Both the position numbers and the translations under genes were made by a program. Below, piece by piece: positions 48,200 to 61,845 of a stretch of DNA of 64,000 bases. The DNA is taken from assembly GCA_021904315.1 (NCBI GenBank), contig CM038919.1, positions 20,749,666 to 20,813,665 of the forward strand, in the 5' to 3' direction. Below the pieces are notes generated by a model. The model searched no databases and was not told the origin of the DNA. It was given only the letters and a program-made list of their open reading frames with translations. Positions within the stretch are counted from its first letter, which is position 1, and every line of letters starts with the position of its first letter. Source of the stretch: Sphagnum magellanicum (taxonomy: Eukaryota; Streptophyta; Sphagnopsida; Sphagnales; Sphagnaceae).

Positions 48200-49527
48200 A
48201 TGCAGGCCTGTTTGAAGACACTCCTTTGCAAGGCAGCCTATCCTCTACACAAGCATCCACCCCAAAGTGCAAACTGTAAAACTTTTTGTCAGCCACACAT
48301 AGAATTTAGGGTGGGCCACAAGTTGAATGAATCTTTTATCTATTGAGATTGCAGCAAAGAAAAGCTCGACAACAACTCTTTGAAAGGTAACCACACAAAA
48401 AATTGAGGGATGCAGTCATGAACCTTATGAGTGCCACCACTCGCAAAGTGCCAGACCCAGCACCATCATCATGAATACCCATGACAAAATGCCATGACTC
48501 CTGACTGACTTACATCAACTCCAAACAATAGTGAGTGCAAACAAGTAGGAAAAAAATGCAACCCAATATTATAGATTATGTGTGTCCTGAGCTTAAAAAA
48601 GCTCCCCTGGTTGAAATGAGAAAGCTTTCAAGCAATCATTTTGAAGATCCCAAAGGCAGTTTCAGGGCCTTCCTCAATAGCTTCTTCTATAGACAGGTGA
48701 GAATTGTACAGGATGAAAGGCATAGGTTAAAACTTGAGACTAGTTGCACATCATTTACAAGATGGAAAACCCTCTCCACCAGAAATAGGCAAACAAAGAG
48801 GAGGTGGGAGGGGAACAGAGTGGCAAAGGTTTAAAGAAACAGGAACCCAAACTTATTTTGTCCATTCCAGCAAAACAGAAACTAAAAGCCACAACAAGAA
48901 TGAGTTTGCATCCATACAATGACATGTTCTTTGTGATGCAAACTCAAAAAAAAAGTAATTGACTCTCAAATAGCTGAAAGGAGAGATGTACAGTCAGAAG
49001 AAGTCTGAAGTCCACTGTTTGCTTTTTTAAGCAGGGTCCCAAGCTTGGAATGCATATTCTTCACATGGTGGCCTTCATCCACTGCAGCTCATTGCATCCA
49101 CAAATACTGTGTGTCAAATGTCACATTGCTAACTGCATAATCAGACCACATCATGCATCTGGAAGGTAGTGCATCTATTCCAGTGCACACAAACATGTGG
49201 CTTACAGAGCTAGAATGACTACAGATGGGTGTGAAGCTTATGCAAGCACAGTTGGAAATATATGTGAGAAACACTTTCTCTGAAATGTCTTGTAATACCC
49301 AAGATTTTTCTGGATTTGCACAGCATATTTCTTCTTGACCTCTTCTACAGGCTACATCGCAGCTGTCATTTCCTTCACAAAACTACAATGGGTGTTGGAA
49401 AAAGACCAGCCCTGCTTAGTGGACTCAAAGCTACACCTAACCCTGCACTTTATGCAAAAGACAAAGTATCCTTGTGATTCACAAAACAACTTGACATGAG
49501 TCAAAAACTAACCTATGATGCAGGACT

Positions 49528-50090
49528 ACTCAAATTTCTGCAGACGGGAATTGCCACGCATTGACAAGTCATAAGATGTAACCAAGACATCAAACAATGG
49601 GGCTTCATCCCATCTGCTGTGTAAAACTAATATTCCCTAATCAATATTCCCGTGCAGTCTGGTCACCTTCATATACCACAGCATTGAGGTCTGCACCCCA
49701 CTGCTGTAACTCCTGCAATATATGAAATCAATGCCAATTCGTCATCCATATAGTGAACACACATAAACAAGAATAAAATGCTGAGCAGAGACTAGTTCCA
49801 CATCTTCATTATCAATTTTCTGTTGACTAAAAACATGCACTTCACATAGTGACAGGTCCTCAACAATGAATAGTGCAGGAATTTGAGTCTGGGTAGAGAA
49901 ATAGAAGACTAACACAGACACACAGAGAGTATGCTATAAACCTACCTGTTCCCAGCCAGGAAGGGTGCTCTTGGGTGCAATGACCAAAAAACCGGCTTGC
50001 TGCTGAGCTTCTCATGCCCAAGGCACATCATGAAATTTATGGCTTGAATGGTCTTGCCCAAATCCATCTCATCTGCCACACCCATAAGTC
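49528..50090 (-). pseudogene. Broken SNF2-family ATPase fragment
   Basis: Three minus-strand pieces follow the order of the SNF2 helicase N lobe. At about 49946-50090 lies the ATP-binding motif ADEMDLGKTIQAINF (usual form ADEMGLGKT), then after a one-base frame break at a T6 run VIAPKSTLPGWEQ. A clean intron leads to 49640-49712, ELQQWGADLNAVVYEGDQTA, which runs into TGA at 49643-49641. Only about 25 bp later, too close for an intron, the frame resumes at 49617-49528 as WDEAPLFDVLVTSYDLSM and ends in TAG. No DEAH box or helicase C lobe is seen downstream. Frame break, stop and motif change argue for a dead copy. It could be the degenerate 5' part of a gene that once ended in the PHD finger, or an unrelated fragment. 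These enzymes remodel chromatin with ATP. Confidence 0.7.
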
Positions 50091-50100
50091 TAATCCTTTA

Positions 50101-52900
50101 GGGCTCTCGGATATGTGAAGCAAAGAAGTCCATCATAGAACATTATTGCACTACTCTCAAATCGCAATTGTGCCACTATCACACAACTTACCTGCAATAG
50201 AGGGTGCATCCTGCCATCACAATTCATACAACTCACCAGCAAGAATGACTTGCTTGGTTAACAATAAATTCAATAATATTTAACATGTCTATTTCCAAAT
50301 ATGAATGAAATCATCTAAAGCCAGATGGTATCATTTTGATCAGAGTCATTATTCGGCTGAGGTCAGAGTCATTTCTTCATATTGCAACACTTAATTGAAG
50401 TCATATGGGTGCCTTGTAAACATATCTCCATTCCTATGTTGATTATAAATTATGGCTTACGTAAATTAGACCCTAAGGTTTTATCCCTCTAGACGACATT
50501 TGCTGATTATGAGTGTTGCACACCCTGATCATCCTCTTTGATGAAAATTTTCATTAGGTCTTTTATTGAACGAGATGAAGCTCAGTTTGTGCATTGAGGT
50601 GTGGAGAACAAACAATAAAATTTCTTTATTTCTATTTAAGTTTCCATTTCGTTCTTTTTTCTGTTACTTGCTCGCATAAAATCAATACTTCAAACCAAAA
50701 AAACCTTCAATCATTGAACAAAACACCTACATATTCTTCGATTGAACACTATTGTGTGCATTGCATTGTAGCCTCAAACACATTGAATTAACTGAAAGTG
50801 CATATGTTTTCAATGATTTTGGATTAGCACTGCATATAATAAATTTGAATCTGGTGACTTCAGTCAATCTTTTCTTCAATTTTTTCATGACATCCAAATC
50901 TATTTATATTTAGATTCACTTATTCCTTCTTAAACAATATCCAAGGACTTCTCTCCTACACCCAAGGGAATAATTCTTTTTAAATGTTTTAAAATTCTCG
51001 ACTATATTATTATTTATCTTAAATGTAATTTTTTTGATTGGCTTGTTGCTCTTTTTGAAATTTCCATTCAATTTTTTCCTCATATTGGTTCCTTTGTTCA
51101 AAAATAGAAATCATAGAGACAATGTGCTTGAATCAAAACGAGAGGATTTGAGAATTGAACATAATTGAACTTTGAGAATTGGATTAAGATGTGTAGTACA
51201 CCACATCAAAATCAGGAAATACTACTTGAATTCTTCTTCTAAAGCTAAAATCTAGCACAACCAAATGGAAAAACAACATCCAGAATCAACTTCAATTTGT
51301 TTAGGGGTAGTTTGGGTCATTTTATCTTCCTCATCTTCACTCAATTCCCAATTGCTTGAGTTATCATTGTCCTCCTCTCTTGTTTGAGTTATCATCGTCC
51401 TCCTCTCTTTTGTGTAAATAGTGAACATAAGGAAGTTCTTGCAATAATCTAATGATGTGAAAGAATATGTGTTTATAGATTTATCCACTTCTACACACAA
51501 TGCTCAAAGAAAGTACTTTATTGTTTCCAAATTTTGAGGTTGCTTGACATACAATGATTCATACCGATGCATATTTTTACAACCCTTGTACTTCAAATTT
51601 TATCCTTCCTCCAAGAATAATCCATTGTTAATGTCATATCTAGTTGAAGGTGAGCAAAAACATCACAAACAATTATGAATCGTCCAATAAATGGAAAGTG
51701 CCACATGCAATAACTAAAACTAATAGGAAGCTAGCTAAAACTTGCATTATTGCACTATCAAATCATTGTCATTCTAGATTAAAATTCTTGGATCTCAATG
51801 CTTGGCAAATTCAAATATGGAAAGATTCAATACATCATATGTGTCTCTTTGAACTCTTGGATGTCCCTCTTTATCATGACAACCATCTCATACTTGTTTT
51901 CTTCACTAGAAGATGTTGCATCCTCTACTTCCTTGTTGCTTAAAACAATTAAGAGTACACCATTTGTCAAGATTTTTTCCTTGTGCGTTGTTTTACATTT
52001 CCAACCTTTTTTTTCTTTGGAAGGAAAAAGATTAAAATTGTTTACAAATTGTTCCGTCAAATTTTTGATTGCATTCAAATGCCTACATCTTGACATAGTT
52101 ATCATGTTTTCATCACTATTTCTAGCATGCTTATTCATCTCACTTTTATGAGGGCTTTCTGGTGAAGTAAAGAACTTTTCATTGTTTGTTTTTTTGAACA
52201 TCTTTTTCGACATCGTTTTTTTTCTAAGATATCAAGGTTGACAATTCCTTGCTTTTTTCTTTCCATCTGCTCTAACTTCCCGACAAGAGTTTGCCCCTTG
52301 AAAAAAAAAAATTCAACTTTTCAAATAAAATAAATTATCTCAATTTGAAGTTTATGCACTAAACCTTGCACTAATGGGTTTTTAGGCCATTTTTATCAAT
52401 AGTCCATTTTCATTTATACTAGTTGGTTTCTTCAACCCACACACATGAATATTTAACAAGACACATTGTCACACTAGATGTTGGAAGAAAATATTTTGCC
52501 ATGGTGGACAGTGTTAAAGAATATTTTACCATGTGTCGTTTTGTCAAATATCTACCACTATGGTGGATTTTGTCAAAAAATATTTTGATGACCTAGAATG
52601 AATATTAGTTGTAATATTTCTTCCTATTCATGTTCACCTATTCATGCTCACGCTCACATGTTCACCAAATAACATTCCTAATTCTTTGTTGTTTATTTGT
52701 TCATCATTTATTACAACCAAACTTTAAGCTCTTTGCTGAAACTTGTTGGTTGTATTATTGTATCTTACTCTTGTATCTTTACTTTTCCCTTGCAATAACA
52801 CTCATAGGAGTTGAATCTTTGCTTGGAAAATCAAATTGGTTATTTGTTTTGATATTGTTCAAAACTTTCCAGCCAAGCATTTTCTTATTGTACCATTTCA
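50101..52900. other. AT-rich intergenic DNA, no gene seen
   Basis: Frames of up to 128 codons exist on both strands around 51640-52210 but have low-complexity composition and no recognisable motif. I see no splice-linked exon chain or repeat array. Confidence 0.6.
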
Positions 52901-52914
52901 CATTATTATAAATC

Positions 52915-54129
52915 ATGGATATAACACAAGACCACGTGATTTTCATCATGGGATGTATGGCATTGTTCCAAATTGTGGATCAAATATTCAATTCACATGT
53001 CGAAGCTCTCTTTTTGGATTTGAATTCTATTGCCATGGATCCTTCCATTGCCCTTCAAAATGTAGAATTTTTGTTGTTTATAACTACAATCAACAAAAAA
53101 TTTACATCTTGTTCTTTAGATGTTTTATTGCAGGAATTAGGGTAATGGGTGAAACTAAGAAGCACAACTTGGTTTTCCAAGTTCCTACTCACCAAATACG
53201 AAAATGACCAATGGGTGGAGAACTTTAGGATGTTGAAGTCCACACTTTTTCAAATTGTTGACAAATTGAAGCCAACATTGTTGAAAAAACACACAAAATA
53301 CAAAAAAACCATCCTTGTTGAGATTTGTGTGTCACATTTTATTTACAAGCTTTCACATGGTTGCAATTTCCTAATTTGTCGCAAATTATTCAAAATTGGG
53401 AAATTTACCATATCCTTGGTCCTACATGAGTTTGTTGTTGTAATGAATATTGTTTTTAGGAAGTTGATTTCATGGCCAGTGGAGATAAACATGTGCACTG
53501 TCATGAATGATTTCAAACTATGGTGTGGTCTACGTAGTGTACAAGGTGTAATTGATGGCACCCATCTTTTTATTTCTAAACCTTCTATGCATTTCTCGAA
53601 AAATTACTACTATTTTAAATCTTGGGAATACTCCATTGTAGCACATGAAGTGGTCGAATGCAAGAAAAGGTTTATTGACATTTACATTGGTAGGTAAGGA
53701 TGTGTTAATGACTGACATGTATTGTGTAGGTCTATGTTGTACAAACAAACTCAATTACATGGATTGTTTGACATCACTAAGGGATCATGCAAAAACTAAA
53801 TTCTTCCATATCTCTTTGGTTCAACAAGGGATATCCCTTATTGGCTGGATCATGATGCCATTTAAAAAGGATGGACACCATAACATTTTGGAACTGCCCT
53901 ACAATAGAAAACACAAAAAGGATAATCCATGGTTGATAATGCTTTCAACATTTTGAAGAAAAATTTAAGGGAATTAATACATAAGTTAAATCTGAGTGTT
54001 ATTTTTTTACTTAATGTTTTTACCTATTGTTGTTTGTTGCATAATTTGTTGAGGAGTAAGGATGAAGCAAGTATTGAACATTTATTACACATCATTGAAC
54101 TAGAAGCAAGTACCTTACATGAAGATTAA
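52915..54129 (+). pseudogene. HARBI1/PIF-Harbinger transposase relic
   Basis: The frame at 53149-53697 is a clear HARBI1-like nuclease: EICVSHFIYKLSHG, then RSVQGVIDGTHLFISKPS (first catalytic Asp region), then SIVAHEVVECKKRFIDIYIG. Immediately after, in the same frame but past a stop, GCVND resembles the GSVNDS box with the second Asp. Later pieces appear in other frames: GWIMMPFKKDGHHNILEL with YNRKHKK (about 53835-53925), then VDNAFNILKKNLRELI and TYCCLLHNLL (53930-54055). The GDSGYPL-type box with the third catalytic acid is degraded. So there are at least two frameshifts and several stops; the copy is not functional. Upstream frames from 52836 or 52915 may be its N-terminal part. I did not find terminal inverted repeats. 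Confidence 0.85.
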
Positions 54130-54304
54130 CCCATCAACATTCCCCAAGATGAAATAATAAATCAACAATTAGATGGAAAAGAAAGATCTAGAGAAATTTT
54201 GAAACAACAATTGACTCGTTACCTTGTTAAACAAAAGAGCTTCACATGAATGTATTTAGTTTTCAAACCTAATTTCATCTTATTTTTGCAATTGTCTTGA
54301 ATAA

Positions 54305-54572
54305 ATAAAAAATCTGGAAATTATTCAATGTCATTTTGTTTTTTTGTTTTTGTTAAATCAAAAAAATCTAGAAATGAATCAATGTCCTTACATTTCCAAT
54401 TTTGTTAAGTCAAAAAATATGGAAATGAATCAATGTTTTCTTGAAGTTTTGATTTTACCAAATCAAAAATTCTGGAAATGAATCGATGTCATCTTACATT
54501 TTTTATTTTGTCAAACCAAAAAAATCTAGAAATGAATCAATGTCCTTTTGCATTTTTTATTCTAGCTATTTA
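54305..54572. repeat. ~53-bp tandem repeat, five units
   Basis: TCTAGAAATGAATCAATGTC or close variants recur at 54313, 54367, 54418, 54471 and 54525, each followed by a T-rich stretch and then ATTTTGT.AAATCAAAAA. The array starts about 175 bp after the last recognisable HARBI1 coding piece and may be subterminal repeat sequence of that element. Confidence 0.9.
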
Positions 54573-54689
54573 CAATAGTCATTTGCTTCTAATCATTTAT
54601 TTTTAACACCCATCATCTTCAATTTCAATCATCCTTTGAAATAGATGGTTATTGGATTCTAAGGAGTGAATGTTTTTATAACAAATTAA

Positions 54690-55443
54690 GGAGCCTTTAC
54701 TTGGGTAGTGATGCCTTTTGGAATGAATAATGGACCTTTTACTTATTAGAAGGTTGTGAGTAGAGCCTTCAAAAATTATTTGAACAAATTCATGAAGATT
54801 TTTTTAGATGATTTCACTTCTACTATGATATGGACACTCATCTAAATAAACTCAATTGTGCTTCTAGAAGTGCAAAGAATTTGGGATTAGTTTAAACTTA
54901 GATAAGTGTATTTTTATGGTATTTCCAAGGATGATATTAGGGCTTATAGTCTTAAACAAAGGCGAACTACTAGATCCTAAGAAAATTCAAACCATAATTC
55001 AAATGCATCTACCCACAAATCCACAACATATTTAGGTATTCAACGAAATGGCTCAATTCTATTGATGTTTCATCAAGAATTTTGCATTCATAATGGCCCC
55101 AATTATTAACTCATGAGGAAGACATAATAGTTTATGTGGACTTTAAAATGTTAAGCAACTTGAGAGTTGATTAAGTAGAAATATATAGAAGTACATATCC
55201 TTATATTTCCAAATTGGGATGTAGAGTTTCACATTCATACATATGCATCATTGTTAATTGTACAAATGTAATGTTAGCATATAATTTGATAGGAAACCAT
55301 GATCAGCCTATTGTTTACACTTCTAGTTTATTAAACAATGTAGATCGATTCCAAATGAAATGTGCCAGGATGAATTATGAGTTTAAAACATTGTCTGAAT
55401 CCTTTTTTGTAAGCTCGTGCAATATGAGTTTCCAAGCATTCTA
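54690..55443 (+). mobile_element. Ty3/gypsy retrotransposon pol relic
   Basis: A degenerate reverse-transcriptase core reads AFTWVVMPFGMNNGPFTY, a stop (TAG), then VVSRAFKNYLNKFMKIFLDD; the FLDD catalytic box is at 54801-54812. Downstream, with further frame changes, come pieces matching the region between RT and RNase H (ISLNLDKC-like, then LLDPKKIQTI). At 55229-55443 an RNase H-like piece reads IGNHDQPIVYTSSLLN. Integrase, gag and LTRs were not found. This is a broken genomic fossil, not an active element. Confidence 0.8.
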
Positions 55444-56759
55444 ATGTGTGGAATTGTCAATCACCTTTTTCCATGTTGAATTGATATGACGATATGATTT
55501 GATTTTTGCATTTTTGTGTTATTGTAGTCCATTACCTCATTCTTATTCCATTTGATCTTCAACAACTTCAGGAAAATGTGTTCATGAATGATGAAAATTA
55601 GGGAGAGAAAGGAGGAACTCCATGTGAAAATACATTGTGCAATTAAATTTTTAAAAAAAAACCATTATGAAAACATGATTTGCAAAGCAATATAAGAGGA
55701 GAAAAAATCAATGAAAATTTTGTACAACATAATTCAAAATTGTGCAATAACAAATTAAAATTTTATTTATCTCAGGCCTTTTGAATATGGAATTGATTGC
55801 ATATTTGAAAGCCAACCTAACAAATCCAAACAAAACAACATTCAAAATTTTGCTACTATTCATGAATAAAACTGCTTTGTAAGAAGGTTGAATCTGTTCA
55901 TTCAAAAATAGAATTTGATGTAGTGTTAAAATGGTTCACACACAAATTTAGAAGCTCTTGTTATTGAAAGTGTAATGTAAAATCCAAAACTATGCAATAA
56001 TTAATCACAACTATTTCTTTCTCCCTTAAAAAATGGAGTCTACACACATATTTTGAAGGAGAATTCAAAGATGAAAACAAAACAACATTTAGAATTTTAA
56101 AAACTATTCACAAATAGAATTGGCTAGTAAGAAAAGGAATTTGGTTGCTCAAAAGTGCACCACAATATAGTATGAGTCCACACTACACTACCATAATGCA
56201 CCAGTGAGGATGGTTCATTCATGTGATAATTAATGTTCACACTGGAATGCCTTATTGCATCAATGAAAATAGCTCACTCATGTAGGAATTATATTCGAAA
56301 ATGGAATGGTATGGACACATCATTGCACCGTTAGTCAAATGTAGTATGTGTAGAGCATTACACTGGAAACCAAATGCAATATGTATAGAACATTACACTT
56401 GAGGCTAAATGCATTAGGTGCATTGCATTGCACCTCGAACTAGATGCAGAAAGAGAATGAGGAGCACGAAGAGGTTAACCTACAAGATGGCAATCACAAG
56501 ATTAAACTTGGTATTGAGAAACTTAACAAGGTTGGGCCAAAACAATGTAGTTATTCACATTGAATGATGTTTACATTAGGAAGCTCTATTGCTCAATATT
56601 GCCTTCTTAATGATTTCACATAACGGTAAATTGTACAAAACTATCATTTGTATTTTTTTGGTTGATGATTCTACATACCATAATTGGTCCTTGGTTGTGG
56701 AGGAGGTGAAATGGTTTTAAATATTTTTACAGCAAGTGCAGGATTCACACTTACATCTA
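55444..56759. other. Repeat-rich non-coding stretch between gypsy relic and dispersed element
   Basis: Two diverged copies of a ~190-bp segment lie at about 55720-55910 and 55978-56155 (shared CAAACAAAACAACATT/AAACAAAACAACATT, then ATTCA.AAATAGAATT, then AGAAGG/AGAAAAGG). A ~35-bp repeat of three to four units follows at 56335-56440 (AAATG.A.TATGTATAGA.CATTACACTTGA variants). Nothing coding is recognisable. Confidence 0.55.
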
Positions 56760-57220
56760 TCAATCCTACATAGGTACATAAATTTATGCATAATATACAT
56801 GGTTTGGATTCTACCAAACCATCAATAGTTCATAACATCGTAGTTTATAAGTGCGAATTCATGGGATTGAAGCATGATTGTAACTTGCACCATTTTTCAA
56901 CAAAGGTGGAGATTATTACATTAAATTACTTTGGATTTATTTTGTTATGACTAATATAGATATATGTTGTGTTTTGAACATAATTTTGTTTGCTAACTAT
57001 GCATATATGCATGAGTAGTTAAAAAAATGTGTTTTTTTTTTGCTTATTTGATTAAACAATATAATTTTCAAATATCATGTAAATATTGATAACTAATTAT
57101 ACAACTTTTGTTGTAGGATTATGTAGGCCATGTAAAAGATGGATGTGACGTTCATCTTCTCCTTTCCAGATGATGTTTTAGCCCAACACATTCTTTTGAA
57201 AATTTTATATGATGTACCAC
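56760..57220 (+). repeat. Dispersed ~450-bp element, copy 2
   Basis: It is collinear with 35228-35674, with many substitutions and small indels. A short frame near its right end (FPDDVLAQHILLK) is not preserved in copy 1, so it is unlikely to be coding. The abrupt loss of similarity at both ends suggests an inserted element such as a solo LTR or a non-autonomous transposon. Confidence 0.85.
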
Positions 57221-60200
57221 TCAAATATTGCAACACATGGCCTCCTTCATCTTGGATTGAAATTCAAAAGGAGATTGACAAGTGGTTTCACCTTGACATT
57301 TTCGAGAGTCGCAAACATTAAACATAGCTTGGAAGGATTTGATTGGTCATACAACAAAATGGATTGCATTAAGTCATGCAAATGTAATAACCCACACAAA
57401 AATAAGGTTGGACACTAGAGTTAAACATTCCATTGTATTCAAACAATTTGAAAGCTTTGACAATAGTGACACACTTATGAAGGTTATCTACAATTTTAAT
57501 GCAAAATGCTTCCTTGTGTTATTTGTTGGTTTTAAAAAACAATCATAGCATTAATAACTTGGGGGAATAGGTTTTTTATAGGGTTTTTGTGAAGATGAAG
57601 GACAAAATAAAGGGAAGGTGATTGTAATTCAAGAAGATTTTGAAGTTTAAGGATTGTGTTTGAAGAACATAACAATTTCATTAATTTTAGCCAACCTATG
57701 TGTGATGCAAATGTTTTTTCAAAATTTCATAACAATTGAATAATAATTATTTTGGTTATAGTTTTTTTCATCATATGTAAAGGGTTACAAGTTTTGATTT
57801 TTTCAAAAACTTAAATTCAAAAGTTACAATTTTTTGGATTATTCAATTGCAAGTGCATAAAATATTCATTTAAATTTTTTTAAAGTTAATTGATAGTTGA
57901 AATAAACTTATTCACTTTCAAATTATACATATTACAATTATTATAATGATTCAAAATTTTCAAGCAAACTTAACCTTAAACACCATATTGATTAATCGAT
58001 TTCAAACTCAATTTTTAATCATTTGGATGACACCAAATTTCATCACCTTAAACATTATTTCCTGTCTAGTGTATCTAATGTGTAGAAACATCCCAAAAAA
58101 CGTATAAAAACATAGAAAAGAACTTCAAAATCAGATATTTTATATTAAATTTTTTTCTTATTGATATTTATTTCACTCACAACATTACAACCATTAATTG
58201 TTTATTACTTAAGTATTACTTGGCATATTTTTGAACCATTTAGAATGGTTAGTGATTTAAAATTCATCAAGTCAGTTCCCAAATCAATATTCGTTAAAAT
58301 GAATCTTTTGATTCTTAAACATGGTGAAAATGAAATATTCACACAACTGACAACGAAAATGTTTATATGAATTTAAATTGTTTTGAATCTATGTGATTTA
58401 TGAAAAAATCAAGGACATTGACATTGGGATGTATTTTGAATCATCTGTATTAAAACATCCACAATTATTATAAACCCAATTTGATGAAATATGTTTTGTT
58501 GAAATCCATGTGAAATGTTTTTTACTCTTCAATCCTTGGTTTTAAAATACTTGGATGTGTTTTGTGTGTGTAGTTAGTTAAAATATAATAATGAGATGTT
58601 TAAAACATAAAAAATTAAACCTCGAAACTTAAGGTGTAAATAGAATAAAAAGACCCATTCCAACACATATTTTAAAAAATTCATTAAAGTATTGGTTATT
58701 TAAGTTTTGTTGAAATTTTTGGTTTAACTTTTACCACAATATTTTGAAAATATTATGAGAATATTTGAAAAAAAATTAAATAAATAATGAATATGGATTG
58801 CTTATAAATTTTTTTAATACAATGTAACCAATAATTTTCATTATTTAATTTTTAAAAATAGTTTTAAAAAGATTTTCAAATGATATTTTTATGTACACTC
58901 TCACACTACAATATAATGGAACTTTTTTTGAACCCACAACTCATTTTTGTAAATCATAATTTTAACCATATTTCACATAATAATCCACTCTTAAAAATTT
59001 GGTCCATATTTAAAATTGATTCCTATTATTCAATTTGAAGCATTTAATAATGAAAATGAAAATATTAATTCAAATGATTCTTTAAAAAATTATGGATTCA
59101 ATTACCACACTTTGTAAATGAGTATAAATTAAATTTCTCTAAGTGATAACAACTATTAAATACAAAAAAAAAAAAGTGTGTGGAAAAAAAAAAAGAAGAA
59201 TAATATATGAATAGAAAGAATAATAAATATTTCAAACTTTATTTTCACACTTGTCATCCTTATTAATTCAAAACTCAATCAAATTTGAAATGATTTTTTC
59301 AACTTAAATAAAAAATATTATTAATCTTTTTTGTTTCAAAATATGTTTAATAATCAAGGAAAATAACCTACCAGGAGATTACATGTAATTTAATTATTTT
59401 AATTAAAAATATATTTTTAATTAAAAAAACCTTCATTAATTGTTGTATTCCAATTTTTTTTATTACATTAGATTTAGGGCATTTCATTTTGAACATGATT
59501 TCATTGTCATTTCACATGCATATTTACTTTCACCAAATTAATCAATTAAAGTTTTCACAACTATTCCATTAAATTCCCATCCTTTGAAATATATAACATA
59601 AGTTTTTTGCTTTAATTATTTTCTTCTGATTTTGTGATGTGAGTCATTTTTTTGTTTTTTTGTTCATGCAAGGTGGGAACACGATGAAAGGGAAAAACCA
59701 CTTGTGTCACAAACACATTGGAAAACCCATATTTGATCATATGGTTTTCCCCCCCCCCTTTTTTTTTCAAAATTTTAAAATTTTCTCAAATTCTAACCCT
59801 TAATATACTTTGCAAAAATAGGGTAATGTCCACATTTGTTAAAAGTATCCATTTTTTATATCTATAAATTAAAATTTTGAAAATCTAATCATAATGGGTA
59901 TTAGAAAATAATTAGGAATATCCATTATAAGTTACAAAAACGAATTTCCATTAATATGCAAAAAAAAAAAAAAAAAAAAAAAACTTTTTGAATGCCTAAT
60001 GACATAATGTAATGAAAAATAATTTAAAAAAGGGGTATCGTTATCAGAATACAACCATTATAGTTGCAAAAGATGGCCAACTAGGGCCTTTAATATTCAT
60101 CTATGTTGTTTTTTTGTTTCCCTAATTTTTTGTTTCTTTGACCCTAGGTTAATGGGTAGCATAAATAAAGTACTAAAAAAGATGCAAGTATTTTTGAGTG

Positions 60201-61845
60201 AAGAAAGTATCTGCAATTTTTGCGCCAACAACATTTGGCCATCCAATTATCTTTTTGTTTAAGATGACATTCGTTGGATCATTGAACCAAAATTTGGAAG
60301 ATGGAGGGTGGGAATGAAGTCAAGGGAGTAAAGGCTAGTTGGTGTTCAATGTGTCCATGGGGTCAAACATGGTAAATTAGACTAAAAAATACGTCCACCT
60401 AAAATTCTATTAAAAAATAATATGATAGTTTTCCACATAAAAATAAGAAAATAGATTGAAAAGTTTTTAATGTTTCATTTTAAAAACATATATGCTTCCA
60501 TTGGGTTTATAGTACATTGAGTATAAAATTTGAAGAACTTTAGTATAATAAAAGTAGGTAACAAGTATGTTTAAAATTGATTGGCCAATATTCTTTTCAA
60601 ACATACTTTACCCTACAAGCTAGATATATTTTGATTAGAATGTGAAAAATGTGAAAAGTCACAAATACATTTAAAAACCCCATTATTTAAAAAAAAAATT
60701 AAATGTAATATTTCATCTACTTACAACATACTTAAAGGCTATAAAGTATATTGTGAGCTTGTTAGAATTTTCATGAATCTACTTAAACTTACTTTAAACA
60801 TGTAATCTTTATTTAAAGTTTTAACAAAGTTGAAGAAAATGTTCATATTAATCATTAAATTAAATAATATTTTTAAGTTTAATTTATCCAAGCCTACTTG
60901 ATGGCTACTTTTCATTATGCTGCAAGGAACATACACAATTTATTTTACCATGCTTGAACCCCATGTTGTTGGTGTTTCGCAAGGAGAATAGTTGCATTTT
61001 AGAAGTTGATGGAAAAGAAAGAACTCAATTTAGAATATGTGAGTGACAAGGAGCCTAATAATGAATGTTACATGTGGGTATTTCATTTGCTATGTTTGCC
61101 AAGTTTTGCAAAGAACTATTAAATAAGGCTAGTATTAAACCTACATGGATTGAATGAAAGGTATAATGTCAAAAATATTTTTCTATTCGTGTAGGGTGGA
61201 ATTTAAGGTCACTTCTAACTAGTTTTCAGTTTTAGGTGTTTCAAATAAGGAAAGGCAACTCATCGATGAAGAGGGAATCAATGATGGTGATATTGTTATT
61301 CATTTTAGAACTCATGAACAACCACAAGTAGATTGGTGGTAGTGGAGTTGAAGCAAGTTTTGTTCCAAGTTATAACATGATCCTTATGAGGTGGTTTGAA
61401 ATAATCCAATTTGTTTCCAAACCTAGGGAAAAAGTGAGCATACATTTTCACCTATGATTCGTGCATTAAAAGAATTTTTTACAATTCTAGACTCAAAAAC
61501 TTAAAAATCTTAGGTCAACACTCATTTTGTTCATAATTTTGAGTTTCATTAGTCCTTATGCAAACTCTACTACAAACATCGACTACAAAAATGATATAGC
61601 TTATAGTTATGCCTTTTGAAGTGGTGTGTTAACTTCCTAAGTCTTGTGATCAACTACTTTGGCGAGTCACAAAATTCTAAAAAATTCATCCATAAAACCC
61701 TTCAATTTAACACTAAAGGGTTATTATTATGTTAAATCAAATGATGGGTGACAAGGAGAGTTGACAATTATGGTAAATTATGGGGAGGAAAGGGACATGT
61801 AACTAATTCATGATGACCTAGAATGAGATTTCTGCAATTTAACGA
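57221..61845. other. AT-rich gene desert
   Basis: No gene is visible. It has an A24-like run at about 59960-59982, a C-rich blip at 59749-59758 and A-rich tracts at 59165-59200. Frames are short and compositionally biased. Confidence 0.7.

Noticed and set aside
51644..52213. Opposed frames of 99, 117 and 128 codons
   Set aside because: Composition is biased to Lys/Asn/Ile or Phe/Leu as expected for AT-rich random sequence, with no motif and no splice context.
57139..57321. F-box-like start (FPDDVLAQHILLK) inside dispersed element copy 2
   Set aside because: The frame is not kept in the related copy at 35600-35674, is only 60 codons long and lacks the rest of an F-box.
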